From NCBI GenBank assembly GCA_029261305.1, contig JAJDBO010000168.1, positions 1-13,088 on the forward strand: DNA of 13,088 bases. The letters are read 5' to 3'. The notes beneath the pieces are model-generated. The model was not told the origin of the DNA and did not search any database. It worked only from the letters and a program-made list of their open reading frames with translations. Source of the stretch: Nitrospirales bacterium. Its GTDB lineage: Bacteria; Nitrospirota; Nitrospiria; Nitrospirales; UBA8639. Positions 1 through 6,780 of the stretch are shown here, piece after piece. The first letter of the stretch is position 1, and the number at the start of each line of letters is the position of its first letter. The position numbers were made by a program, and so were the translations under genes.

Positions 1-213
1 ATTAATGCCCTTCGCTTCTGAAAAGACCACCTCTTCACCAGCACTCAACCGCACTCGAACAAACCCGCTTCCACTGGTGAGTCCATACATTCGACCATCC
101 GTGACCACAACCGCGACCTCGTCGGAAATTTTCTCCTGTGCAGCTGCCACAAGGGGCAAAAAGGAGATAACCACACTGACTCCCAGGGCCATCCATTTCC
201 CAACCATCCTCAT
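1..213 (-). CDS. Secreted hypothetical protein, N-terminal part only
   Basis: Only the first 71 codons are present; the gene continues beyond the left edge. The start ATG overlaps the stop of the upstream DUF1295 gene in an ATGA, so the two are probably translationally coupled. An AAGGA ribosome-binding site lies about 9 bases upstream. The N-terminus looks like a Sec signal peptide: a basic start (MRMVGKW), a hydrophobic core of about 15 residues ending PLVAAA, then a likely cleavage near residue 25. The mature part begins EKISDEVAVVV and looks like beta-rich extracytoplasmic sequence, with no lipobox. I do not recognise the family, so export is a sound inference and function is unknown. A second in-frame ATG two codons downstream is a less likely start. 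Confidence 0.72.
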   Translation of the reverse strand, partial: MRMVGKWMALGVSVVISFLPLVAAAQEKISDEVAVVVTDGRMYGLTSGSGFVRVRLSAGEEVVFSEAKGIN

Positions 214-1001
214 CGTTGGAATTCCTTGGGGAACCACGGGATAAACTTATTGGTGGTTCGCTGATATTCACGATAATCATCACCGCGACTGATAAGGGCT
301 TGCGCTTCGGCAAAAGGAACCCCGCTCACTTTGAGCAATGCCCAAATCATGAGGACGGGGCCTACCAAAGTCAGCCATGCATTCGATAACCCAATGCTCA
401 TCACGACATATGCACACCAATGGACCCCTTCAAAAAAATAATTGGGGTGTCGAGAATACCGCCAAAACCCCTCACGATAGGTTTTTCCTTTGTTGTAAGA
501 TTGTTGTCGAAAACGTTTCAATTGATGGTCTGAAATTGTCTCACCCCCGACACCAACGATCCAAATACCAACACCTGCCATTTCCCAAACAGTCCAGACC
601 TCATGAAGATTGGCCATGAGGACTCCCAACGGTATAGAGAACACGGCAATGGCTAGCGCTTGCCCCATGAAATAGACAAACACCCACCATTCCGCTTGGC
701 TCCCTAACTTCTCTCGAAGCAATTGATAGCGCGAATCCTCTGTGGCGTTCACAATTCGCGCATAAAAAATAGAGATACCAAGCCTAAACCCATACCCTGC
801 CCCCAAGACCGCGACTACTATCCGATGACCCACATCACCAGTCGCCATCAACCCCAGGCCGATGGAAACCAATCCGAACCCGACACAAAACCCCACATCC
901 GCCAGGGCCGCATTGCGGTGATACCAACGATAGGTCACCCACAACCCTAGCATCATGGGTGTCGTGACCAACCATGCCCATAGAAAGAGTCCCCAGTCCA
1001 T
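210..1001 (-). CDS. DUF1295-family integral membrane protein (steroid reductase / isoprenylcysteine methyltransferase-like fold)
   Basis: A polytopic membrane protein of about 263 residues with roughly six or seven hydrophobic segments. The C-terminal third carries the family hallmark SRHPNYFFEGVHW, followed by a hydrophobic segment and a YREYQRTTNKFIPWFP tail. This matches the DUF1295 / 3-oxo-5-alpha-steroid 4-dehydrogenase C-terminal fold, whose members include NAD(P)H-dependent reductases and ICMT-like methyltransferases. The substrate cannot be read from the sequence. The start is uncertain: an ATG at 1001 gives MDWGLFLWAW, while an in-frame TTG at 1040 adds 13 residues. Neither has a good Shine-Dalgarno sequence, and I chose ATG. 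The stop overlaps the next gene by 4 bases (ATGA), so both probably form one transcript. Confidence 0.82.
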   Translation of the reverse strand: MDWGLFLWAWLVTTPMMLGLWVTYRWYHRNAALADVGFCVGFGLVSIGLGLMATGDVGHRIVVAVLGAGYGFRLGISIFYARIVNATEDSRYQLLREKLGSQAEWWVFVYFMGQALAIAVFSIPLGVLMANLHEVWTVWEMAGVGIWIVGVGGETISDHQLKRFRQQSYNKGKTYREGFWRYSRHPNYFFEGVHWCAYVVMSIGLSNAWLTLVGPVLMIWALLKVSGVPFAEAQALISRGDDYREYQRTTNKFIPWFPKEFQR

Positions 1002-1071
1002 TAGTGTTGTTATGAATTCGCCTTTATCTTCAAGATTCAATTTTTCGTTTTGTTATCACTCTACACCAGTC

Positions 1072-1101
1072 ATCATAGTTTTTCTGTACGGCAGACCACA
1101 A
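1072..1101 (-). promoter_or_regulatory. Possible sigma-70 promoter for the DUF1295 gene
   Basis: On the minus strand, a TTGTGG -35 (1096-1101) is separated by 18 bases from a TATGAT -10 (1072-1077). The -10 matches the consensus at 5 of 6 positions and the -35 is weaker. Transcription would start near 1065, upstream of both candidate start codons. Confidence 0.35.
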
Positions 1102-1127
1102 TTGAATGTAGCCTGCCACAGACTCGG

Positions 1128-1156
1128 TTGACCACTCTGAGGGCCTTCTGTATGTT
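1128..1156 (+). promoter_or_regulatory. Probable sigma-70 promoter for the 84-residue orphan gene
   Basis: TTGACC (1128-1133) and TATGTT (1151-1156) are separated by exactly 17 bases. The predicted transcript starts near 1163, about 26 bases before the ATG, with an AAAGGAG ribosome-binding site in between. Confidence 0.5.
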
Positions 1157-1188
1157 TATTTTTTGATTCTCAAAAGGAGCGAAATTCT

Positions 1189-1443
1189 ATGAAAGAACAG
1201 ATAATGCAGGCTTATGAAGAAGTGGCGAGTTCAATGGAACGCTACAATGAAGTATTAAACAAGTACTTAGTTTCTCTTCAGACAGGAGAAGCGAGCGATG
1301 CGAAGAAACTTGAGCGTATGACGGCAGGCACTCGAGCCATGCGTGATAGCAGTAGTATTTATCTTTCCTATGCTAAATTCGTGGCCTACGGCATGCCGGA
1401 AAGCGAAGATCTCATAGAAGATGAGGATGATTTACAAGCGTAA
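1189..1443 (+). CDS. Small acidic hypothetical protein (84 residues)
   Basis: The ATG is preceded by a strong ribosome-binding site (AAAGGAG, 8 bases upstream) and by a good promoter-like pair, so this is very likely a real, independently expressed gene. The product looks cytoplasmic, with no signal peptide or membrane segment. Residues 1-60 look mainly alpha-helical (MKEQIMQAYEEVASSMERYN and onward). The last 15 residues are strongly acidic (ESEDLIEDEDD). There are no cysteines and no metal-binding motif. I do not recognise a family. It lies alone between a divergent membrane-protein gene and a convergent tRNA-Pro, so its neighbours do not suggest a function. Confidence 0.72.
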   Translation: MKEQIMQAYEEVASSMERYNEVLNKYLVSLQTGEASDAKKLERMTAGTRAMRDSSSIYLSYAKFVAYGMPESEDLIEDEDDLQA

Positions 1444-1467
1444 TCAGAAATCGTATCTCATATCTCT

Positions 1468-1498
1468 AAAAAAAGTGAAGGCAATCATTCGCCACCAC
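1468..1498 (-). terminator. Rho-independent terminator of the ihfA-merR-tRNA-Pro unit
   Basis: Read on the minus strand, GTGGTGGC (1498-1491), an 8-base loop and GCCTTCAC (1482-1475) form an 8-position stem with one wobble and one mismatch. A run of seven T (1474-1468) follows directly. It lies about 52 bases beyond the tRNA 3' end, where this unit should stop. The plus-strand orphan gene ends just before it, but on that strand no T-run follows the hairpin. Confidence 0.6.
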
Positions 1499-1550
1499 CA
1501 TATTCAAAGGCCAAATTGTTGTTGGATAATTAGGAAAGAGGGGTATTACG

Positions 1551-1627
1551 TGGTCGGGGCGAGCCGATTTGAACGGCCGACCTCTCGCACCCCAAGCGAG
1601 TGCGCTACCGGGCTGCGCTACGCCCCG
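1551..1627 (-). tRNA. tRNA-Pro (anticodon GGG), CCA encoded
   Basis: The 77 bases fold as a full cloverleaf. Acceptor stem CGGGGCG pairs with CGCCCCG; D stem GCGC/GCGC. The anticodon stem CTCGC/GCGAG encloses the loop TTGGGGT, so the anticodon is GGG. The T stem GGCCG/CGGCT encloses TTCAAAT. A discriminator A and an encoded CCA complete the 3' end. It begins 45 bases after the merR-like stop on the same strand, with no strong promoter between, so it may be processed from the ihfA-merR transcript. I see no attachment-site duplication or integrase nearby. Confidence 0.97.
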
Positions 1628-1672
1628 ACACCATAGTGATCGCGGTGTCTCGATCAGGAATCCAGATCTGCG

Positions 1673-2047
1673 CTACTGGTGAACGCTTACCTCGCCTGAC
1701 TTCGTACTATGAGAATTTAAAATTCCTAGAATATCCTGAAGTTCGCTTCGCACCTGTTCAACTTTATCAAGAGGAACTTCGGCGGTCGACGGATTTCGGC
1801 GACGGCGCCAATACCGTTTGAGCCCCATGATGGTATACCCTTCCTCATAGAGCATTCGCTTAATTTCCAACACTGTCTCGATGGTTTGTCGGTCATACAC
1901 CCGATGTCGCCCTTGGCTTTTTCGAGGCCGAAGGAAACTAAACTCGGACTCCCAAAATCGAAGGACAGAGGAAGGCAATTTCGTGAGCGCACTCACCTCG
2001 CCAATCTTATAAAAAGATTTCTCGCTGAGTTTAAGCTCTATATTCAT
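1673..2047 (-). CDS. Short MerR-family transcriptional regulator without an effector domain
   Basis: Residues 10-80 form a winged helix-turn-helix of the MerR type: [20 protein letters not shown], then the wing containing [15 protein letters not shown], then the dimerisation-helix approach [19 protein letters not shown]. Only about 40 residues follow, with a basic RRRR patch and one helix, so there is no room for a ligand-binding domain. No cysteine suggests metal or redox sensing. The ATG at 2047 gives [18 protein letters not shown], with a GGTGG about 12 bases upstream. A GTG at 2068 that overlaps the ihfA stop (GTGA) would add seven residues and is a real alternative. Target genes are unknown. 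In pseudomonads, as I recall, a similar regulator follows ihfA and precedes tRNA-Pro. Confidence 0.88.
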   Translation of the reverse strand: MNIELKLSEKSFYKIGEVSALTKLPSSVLRFWESEFSFLRPRKSQGRHRVYDRQTIETVLEIKRMLYEEGYTIMGLKRYWRRRRNPSTAEVPLDKVEQVRSELQDILGILNSHSTKSGEVSVHQ

Positions 2048-2064
2048 ACCCAAAGATTTCCACC

Positions 2065-2388
2065 TCACTCAACGTCATTGTCATCGACATCAGTGGCATC
2101 GATTGGAGTGTCACAAGGATTCACATATTTTTTGAAAATTTGGCTTGCTCGAAATGTCACCACTCGTCGAGGCGTAATAGCAATTTCCTCACCGGTCCGA
2201 GGATTTCTCCCCTTACGTTCGCCCTTACTCCGAACCATAAAATTCCCAAATCCCGCAATTTTGACAGGTTCGCCGTTCTTAAGAACGGCTTTAATGGAAT
2301 CTAGAACATATTCAACCAAATCCATGGCTTCGGTCTTCGAGACCCCAACCTGCTCACAAATCTCGTTGGCAATATCTGCTTTTCGCAT
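2065..2388 (-). CDS. ihfA: HU/IHF-family DNA-bending protein, IHF alpha-like
   Basis: A 107-residue nucleoid protein. The N-terminal helices (MRKADIANEICEQVGVSKTE) are followed by the family core with IAGFGNF (residues 44-50) and the DNA-intercalating beta arm GRNPRTGEE, whose proline kinks DNA. It ends in an acidic tail of about 17 residues (PIDATDVDDNDVE) that goes beyond the usual HU/IHF fold. The adjacent merR-like gene and tRNA-Pro favour IHF alpha over HU, but without the beta subunit in view this is not certain. The ATG has a TTAGGA ribosome-binding site 6 bases upstream. It is the first gene of its unit, downstream of a promoter-like pair and a perfect palindrome that could serve autoregulation. 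Confidence 0.9.
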   Translation of the reverse strand: MRKADIANEICEQVGVSKTEAMDLVEYVLDSIKAVLKNGEPVKIAGFGNFMVRSKGERKGRNPRTGEEIAITPRRVVTFRASQIFKKYVNPCDTPIDATDVDDNDVE

Positions 2389-2422
2389 TGAGGGTCCTAA
2401 ACCATGATGATTTTCACTAGGA

Positions 2423-2437
2423 TCACCAAATTGGTGA
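2423..2437. promoter_or_regulatory. Perfect 15-base palindrome in the ihfA leader (candidate operator)
   Basis: TCACCAA, one central A, then TTGGTGA: perfect 7-base arms. It sits about 15-30 bases after the predicted transcription start and 35 bases before the ihfA ATG, a typical place for a repressor operator. The binding protein is unknown; the MerR-like product of the same unit is one candidate. It could also form a weak RNA hairpin. Confidence 0.4.
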
Positions 2438-2458
2438 ACCCTAAAAAATTTTCAAAGA

Positions 2459-2487
2459 AAGGTATCGGGAGAAGGCGAGTTTGTCAA
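2459..2487 (-). promoter_or_regulatory. Candidate sigma-70 promoter of the ihfA-merR-tRNA-Pro unit
   Basis: On the minus strand, a perfect TTGACA -35 (2482-2487) is followed after 17 bases by TACCTT (2459-2464), a weak -10. It lies in the 116-base gap between cimA and ihfA. No terminator is visible after cimA, so readthrough from the amino-acid operon may also feed this unit. Confidence 0.45.
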
Positions 2488-2504
2488 GGAAAAACCTTTT
2501 AAAA

Positions 2505-4109
2505 TCAAGCGTCACCGGCTTTTTGAGAATCCCGATCACGGTTGAGGAGTTTAAATTCAATGGCGTCGGCTAAGGCTTGCCAACTGGCTTCGATGATATT
2601 TTCCGAAACTCCTACCGTTCCCCATTTCGTTTTATGATCACCAGATTCGATGAGCACTCGCACTTTTGATTCCGTCCCATGATTGCCAGCGAGGACACGC
2701 ACTTTGTAATCCAGCAATTTCACTTCCTGCAATTCTGGATAAAATTTTTCTAAGGCCTTACGGAGGGCGTTGTCAATAGCATTGACCGGACCATCACCGA
2801 CAGCGGCCGTATGTTCAATGACCTCACCCACTTGAACTTTAATCGTCGCTTCAGTGATGGGGACCTTGTCGGCATCACGCTTTTCCACGATCACCCGTAA
2901 CCCCAGAAGGTTGAATGCTGGACGATGCGTCCCTAGAGCTTCACGAACCATGAGCTCAAATGAGCCCTCAGCACCCTCGAACTGGAATCCATCTCGTTCT
3001 CGATCCTTCAGTTGAGCCAACAATTGTTGCACTCGAGGATGATCCCTAGACAGGGTCACCCCATATTCCTCAAGTTTATGGGCCACTCCGCTCCGGCCAG
3101 TACTATCGGACACCAGAACACGCTGCCGATTTCCAATCAACTCTGGCCGAACATGCTCATAGGTGAGTGAATTTTTTTGAACCGCGTGAATATGCACTCC
3201 ACCCTTATGCGCAAATGCCGCATCGCCCACATAAGCCTGTCTTTTATTAGGCAACAGATTCGCTATCTCCGATACATACCGGGAGACATTTCGAAGATGC
3301 TGCAAACGGCCTTCACCTAAGACTGACAAATTCATTTTTAATTCGAGGTTGGCCACGACCGAACACAAATTGACATTTCCGCACCGTTCTCCAATGCCAT
3401 TCATGGTCCCCTGAACCTGACGCGCGCCCATCTGGACTGAGACGAGAGTATTCGCCACCGCCATTTCCGAGTCATTATGGGCATGAATCCCCAAGGGGAC
3501 TTGGCATATGTCCTGAACCTTTGGCCAGATCGCCTGTATTTCCCAAGGCATGGTCCCACCATTGGTATCACACAAAATGATCCGCTCGGCTCCACCCATA
3601 GCCGCACGACGCACGGTTTCAAGCGCATAGGCCGAATCGGCCTTAAACCCATCAAAAAAATGTTCGGCGTCATAGAAGACCGTTTTCCCATGGGCACAAA
3701 GAAAGGCCACGGAGTCTTGAATTAATTCCAAATTACTTTCGAGTGTGGTACCTAAGGCATCCGTCACATGTAACGGCCAACTCTTTCCAAAAATGGTTAT
3801 GAACCGAGTGTCTGCTTCTAAGAGGGCCTTCAGTGTGGGGTCATCCTCTACTGCGTTTCCAGCTTTTCGTGTGGAGCCAAACGCAACGATTTTAGCATGT
3901 TGCAAGGGAATCGCCTTGATCTGCTGGAAAAATTCGATATCCCGAGGATTGGCCCCTGGCCATCCGCCCTCGATGAAATGAATACCCAGCTCATCCAACT
4001 TTTGGGCAATGCGGATTTTATCATCCACGGAAAAGCTTACATCTTCGGCCTGTGCGCCATCGCGGAGAGTTGTATCGTAGATTTCTAATTGTTCTGTTTG
4101 ACTAGTCAC
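2505..4109 (-). CDS. cimA: (R)-citramalate synthase
   Basis: Condenses pyruvate with acetyl-CoA to (R)-citramalate, the first step of the threonine-independent route to 2-oxobutyrate and isoleucine. The N-terminal TIM barrel has the DRE-TIM signature DTTLRDGAQ (residues 12-20), the acidic and histidine metal ligands including HAHND (209-213), DTNGG (181-185) and NGIGERCGN. The barrel is followed by a C-terminal LeuA-type regulatory domain (about 390-520) with GDGPVNAIDNALRKAL. The 534-residue length and motifs such as FIEGGWPGANPRD fit the long bacterial citramalate synthase subfamily rather than LeuA or homocitrate synthase. The start is GTG with only a weak upstream GGG; a stronger GAGGAG lies about 25 bases upstream, too far to use directly. 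The gene follows lysC after 140 bases and is probably the last gene of the operon. Confidence 0.94.
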   Translation of the reverse strand: MTSQTEQLEIYDTTLRDGAQAEDVSFSVDDKIRIAQKLDELGIHFIEGGWPGANPRDIEFFQQIKAIPLQHAKIVAFGSTRKAGNAVEDDPTLKALLEADTRFITIFGKSWPLHVTDALGTTLESNLELIQDSVAFLCAHGKTVFYDAEHFFDGFKADSAYALETVRRAAMGGAERIILCDTNGGTMPWEIQAIWPKVQDICQVPLGIHAHNDSEMAVANTLVSVQMGARQVQGTMNGIGERCGNVNLCSVVANLELKMNLSVLGEGRLQHLRNVSRYVSEIANLLPNKRQAYVGDAAFAHKGGVHIHAVQKNSLTYEHVRPELIGNRQRVLVSDSTGRSGVAHKLEEYGVTLSRDHPRVQQLLAQLKDRERDGFQFEGAEGSFELMVREALGTHRPAFNLLGLRVIVEKRDADKVPITEATIKVQVGEVIEHTAAVGDGPVNAIDNALRKALEKFYPELQEVKLLDYKVRVLAGNHGTESKVRVLIESGDHKTKWGTVGVSENIIEASWQALADAIEFKLLNRDRDSQKAGDA

Positions 4110-4163
4110 AATGGTATACCCGGGACAAAAAGCCTGGTCTCCTCTTTCCGCACGTTTCGTTGA

Positions 4164-4179
4164 GATTCTTACGAGAATC
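4164..4179 (-). promoter_or_regulatory. Small perfect hairpin in the lysC-cimA gap
   Basis: GATTCT, a 4-base loop and AGAATC form a perfect 6-base stem about 55 bases before the cimA start. No T-run follows, so it is not an obvious terminator. It may be a processing or mRNA-stability element, or chance. The rest of the 140-base gap shows no convincing gene. Confidence 0.25.
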
Positions 4180-4249
4180 CGATTATCTTCGCTATTGTTT
4201 CTAAGTATCGATCAGTTCGTCAACACCCAAGAAGCTGTTGATGGCCAGA

Positions 4250-5476
4250 CTATTCATTCAGAGGCTCATCTAGACCAAACTCTTCATGCAACGCTTTGAT
4301 GGCGGGATTCAAATCCTGTTCATCCAACATACACGAAATCTTGATCTCAGAGGTGCTAATCATCATGATATTGATACCTTCCCTGTAGAGCGTCTGAAAC
4401 ATCCGGGAGGCCACACCAGAATGAGAACGCATTCCCACCCCAACGATTGATAATTTAGCGACGTCATCCTTCACTTCTATGCTTTGCGCTCCAAGCTCAG
4501 CTTTTGCCTTATCCATCAAGGGCCTTGCCCGTGGTAAATCACTGCGAGGCACGGTAAACGATATATCGGCCAGGTCCCCCTGGCTGACATTCTGAATAAT
4601 CATATCTACTGAAAGGGATGATCCAGCCACCGCACTAAAGAGATCTGCCGCAATTCCAGGGCGGTCAGGTACACCCACAACTGTAATCTTTGCCTGATTG
4701 CGATCACCGGTCACTCCTGAAACTAAAGCCCGCTCCATGTCTGCATCTTCATGTGTCACGAGTGTGCCTTCTCCCTCTTGAAAGCTTGATCTCACTTCTA
4801 CTGGAACACCATATTTCGCCGCGAACTCCACGGATCGAGATTGCAGAACCTTGGCGCCTAAACTGGCGAACTCCAGCATCTCTTCATAGGATAATTTGTG
4901 AATTTTTCTGGCTGTTGGCACGATATTAGGATCGGTCGTATAGACCCCATCCACATCGGTAAAAATGATACAGCGATCGGCTTTTAACGAGGCGGCGAGG
5001 GCAACGGCGGTAAGATCTGATCCACCGCGACCCAACGTGGTCACCTCAGACCGCTCATTCACTCCCTGAAACCCCGCCACCACAGGAATCACTCCCTCGG
5101 CCAGGGCTTGCTGAACAGGAGAGGCCATGATTTTAGAGATTCGTGCCCGGGTATGGGAACTGTTAGTCACGATCCCAACCTGCCGTCCGGTAAAAGAACG
5201 GGCATTGATCCCTCGGCCACGCAACTCCATGGCCAACAGTGCGATGGTCACCCTCTCTCCAGAAGAGAGCAACACGTCCAGTTCTCGATCATCTGGTTGT
5301 GACGTCATTTCGTGCGCCAGTTTCATTAAGCGATCGGTCTCTCCGCTCATCGCGGAAAGTACCACCACCACCTGATGTCCGGCTCGCACGGTTACTTCTA
5401 CCCGTTGGGCAACACGATGAATCCGATCGAGGGTCCCGACAGAGGTCCCACCAAATTTTTGAACAAACAGCGCCAT
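4250..5476 (-). CDS. lysC: Aspartokinase with tandem C-terminal ACT domains
   Basis: Phosphorylates aspartate to 4-aspartyl phosphate, the committed step towards lysine, threonine, methionine and isoleucine. The amino-acid kinase domain spans about 1-245, with the KFGGTS motif (7-12), the SSGER loop (71-75), TTLGRGGSD (146-154) and FTDVDGVYTTDP (172-183). Two ACT domains follow (about 262-335 and 343-400; ITVVGVPDRPG, LSIVGVGMRSHSGVA), indicating feedback by an amino acid such as lysine or threonine. The 408-residue length is typical of monofunctional aspartokinase. The ATG overlaps the TAA of the upstream apgM-like gene by one base (TAATG), with only a weak Shine-Dalgarno sequence, so expression probably depends on coupling. 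Which amino acid inhibits it cannot be read from the sequence. Confidence 0.97.
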   Translation of the reverse strand: MALFVQKFGGTSVGTLDRIHRVAQRVEVTVRAGHQVVVVLSAMSGETDRLMKLAHEMTSQPDDRELDVLLSSGERVTIALLAMELRGRGINARSFTGRQVGIVTNSSHTRARISKIMASPVQQALAEGVIPVVAGFQGVNERSEVTTLGRGGSDLTAVALAASLKADRCIIFTDVDGVYTTDPNIVPTARKIHKLSYEEMLEFASLGAKVLQSRSVEFAAKYGVPVEVRSSFQEGEGTLVTHEDADMERALVSGVTGDRNQAKITVVGVPDRPGIAADLFSAVAGSSLSVDMIIQNVSQGDLADISFTVPRSDLPRARPLMDKAKAELGAQSIEVKDDVAKLSIVGVGMRSHSGVASRMFQTLYREGINIMMISTSEIKISCMLDEQDLNPAIKALHEEFGLDEPLNE

Positions 5477-6711
5477 TACCTGGGAGACTTTGCCAAAATT
5501 CCATTCACGAATCGTGTGGCATCTTTTGGCCCCACAGGAGAACGTAGCGCCTCCACTTCGTTAAATTGGGCATCGGAACTTTTCTCAGGATTGGCTCCCC
5601 CTTCATAGAGGACAAACGGCGTCGATGGCGTTTCAGAAGATTCATCTCGACGGCCTCCCCACCGATTACATGCAACCAGGATTCGACAATCACCAGCTTC
5701 CTGTGCATGTTTTAGCAGTGGTCCCACCAATTGCTGATCAAATTCCTCCAACCTCGTGACTTTTTCTTTCCGGTATCCTTCCCGGATGTCTGGTTGTTCT
5801 TGGACATGAACATACACCAAGGGGACTTGTTCTAAGAGCTTGATAGCCGCTTGCGCATATACGCGAAACGGCCCCTCAGACGAATCGTCCTCCGTGTCAA
5901 CATTGAGCCCTTTTATGCCAGCACAACGACTGATTCCAAGATGCAAGTCGGAATTGGAGAGCGTGACTCCCGTGAGCCCAAATCGATCTTTAAATGATGG
6001 TAATTCTTTAGACTTGCCAGGCCCCCACAGCCACAAACCATTGCCTGGCTTAAGACCCGCTGCTTCTCGTTCCTGGTTCACTGGATGGTCTCGCAGAATG
6101 ACTCGTGAAGCCTCCATCAATTCCTTCAGCACATTGGCCTTTTCCCCTTGAGGAAGAAAAGAACTGACGCCTTGCCCCACCGCAAAGTGCGGATCGGAAC
6201 AACTCATCTTCGCGACTCCTCCAACCCACACCATCAAATGGCGGTATCCGGTCCCCGCGTAAAATTGAATGGATTCCGAACCAAGCTGCTCATTCGCCGC
6301 CTCAATGAGTTCACGAGCTTCTTCCGTACTAATTCCGCCCGCAGTGTCATCTTCCAAGACCACGTGGGCATCTAGCTTATTGCCCTCCATGTGTCCCGGC
6401 TTGGTACTCAACGTCACAAGGTTACAAATAAACCCCACATCCTCTGGACCCAGCGCGACCTCAAGGCCAGCACCGGCTAAGGGTCCTGGACCAGAATAAT
6501 ATTTTTGTGGATCATAGCCCAAGAGTGCCAGGTGAGTAACATCCCCGGTCAAAGCCTGTCCTGTCCCGGGTAACGTCAGTGACCCGAATTCGCCATGAGA
6601 GGCTAAAAAATCAAGTGCCGGAGTTGAAGCGACCTGTAAAGGAGTTCGATCGTCCAGCTCTGGACTTTGGAGATCAGCGATACCATCGCCTTGCAGAATA
6701 ATCGTTTTCAT
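5476..6711 (-). CDS. ApgM-like alkaline-phosphatase-superfamily protein, proposed homoserine kinase analogue, active site altered
   Basis: Related along its length to archaeal-type cofactor-independent phosphoglycerate mutase: QGDGIAD (7-13), TPLQVASTPALDFLA, LALLGYDPQKYYSG (61-74), GYRHLMVW (155-162), LPSFKDRFGL and YVHVQEQPD (300-308). A subfamily of these proteins in threonine operons is catalogued as a proposed homoserine kinase; the position between thrC and lysC, with no thrB present, fits that. The active site is unusual. Where the family has the nucleophile motif GSDVAN, this protein has TGDVTH, so the serine is Gly56. The usual TGRGPLEA arginine and glutamate are Pro75 and a small residue. 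The DEAGH histidine is missing, LPDHP reads ACNRW, and the last RTH histidine is absent. D9 and D308 remain. Mutase activity is therefore unlikely, and a kinase or structural role is possible. The start lacks a clear Shine-Dalgarno sequence and lies 69 bases after thrC. Confidence 0.85.
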   Translation of the reverse strand: MKTIILQGDGIADLQSPELDDRTPLQVASTPALDFLASHGEFGSLTLPGTGQALTGDVTHLALLGYDPQKYYSGPGPLAGAGLEVALGPEDVGFICNLVTLSTKPGHMEGNKLDAHVVLEDDTAGGISTEEARELIEAANEQLGSESIQFYAGTGYRHLMVWVGGVAKMSCSDPHFAVGQGVSSFLPQGEKANVLKELMEASRVILRDHPVNQEREAAGLKPGNGLWLWGPGKSKELPSFKDRFGLTGVTLSNSDLHLGISRCAGIKGLNVDTEDDSSEGPFRVYAQAAIKLLEQVPLVYVHVQEQPDIREGYRKEKVTRLEEFDQQLVGPLLKHAQEAGDCRILVACNRWGGRRDESSETPSTPFVLYEGGANPEKSSDAQFNEVEALRSPVGPKDATRFVNGILAKSPR

Positions 6712-6780
6712 GTTGGGCTTTCGGATAAAGGGCTGTGATAGAGATCGGGTTTTCGATGCAGACCGTCAGTCCTTGTCTGG

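Noticed and set aside
1551..1627. tRNA-Pro as an integration site for a genomic island
   Set aside because: No duplicated tRNA 3' end, integrase or mobile gene is visible on either side; the neighbours are housekeeping genes and one small orphan.
4107..4152. Short GTG or TTG reading frames in the cimA leader ending at or over the cimA start
   Set aside because: They are only 8-15 codons long, with non-ATG starts. One has a GAGGAG at a plausible distance, but nothing else supports translation.
4734..4742. Internal ATG (Met247) of lysC as the start of a separate beta subunit, as in Bacillus and Corynebacterium
   Set aside because: The position is suggestive, at the border of the ACT domains, but there is no convincing Shine-Dalgarno sequence before it, so it is not supported as a feature.
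5108..5608. Several plus-strand open frames antisense to lysC and the apgM-like gene
   Set aside because: They are shadows of strongly conserved genes on the other strand, with biased composition and no ribosome-binding sites.
6712..6780. Possible small ORF or regulatory hairpin in the thrC-apgM gap
   Set aside because: The 69 bases hold no open frame linked to both neighbours and no clear dyad.
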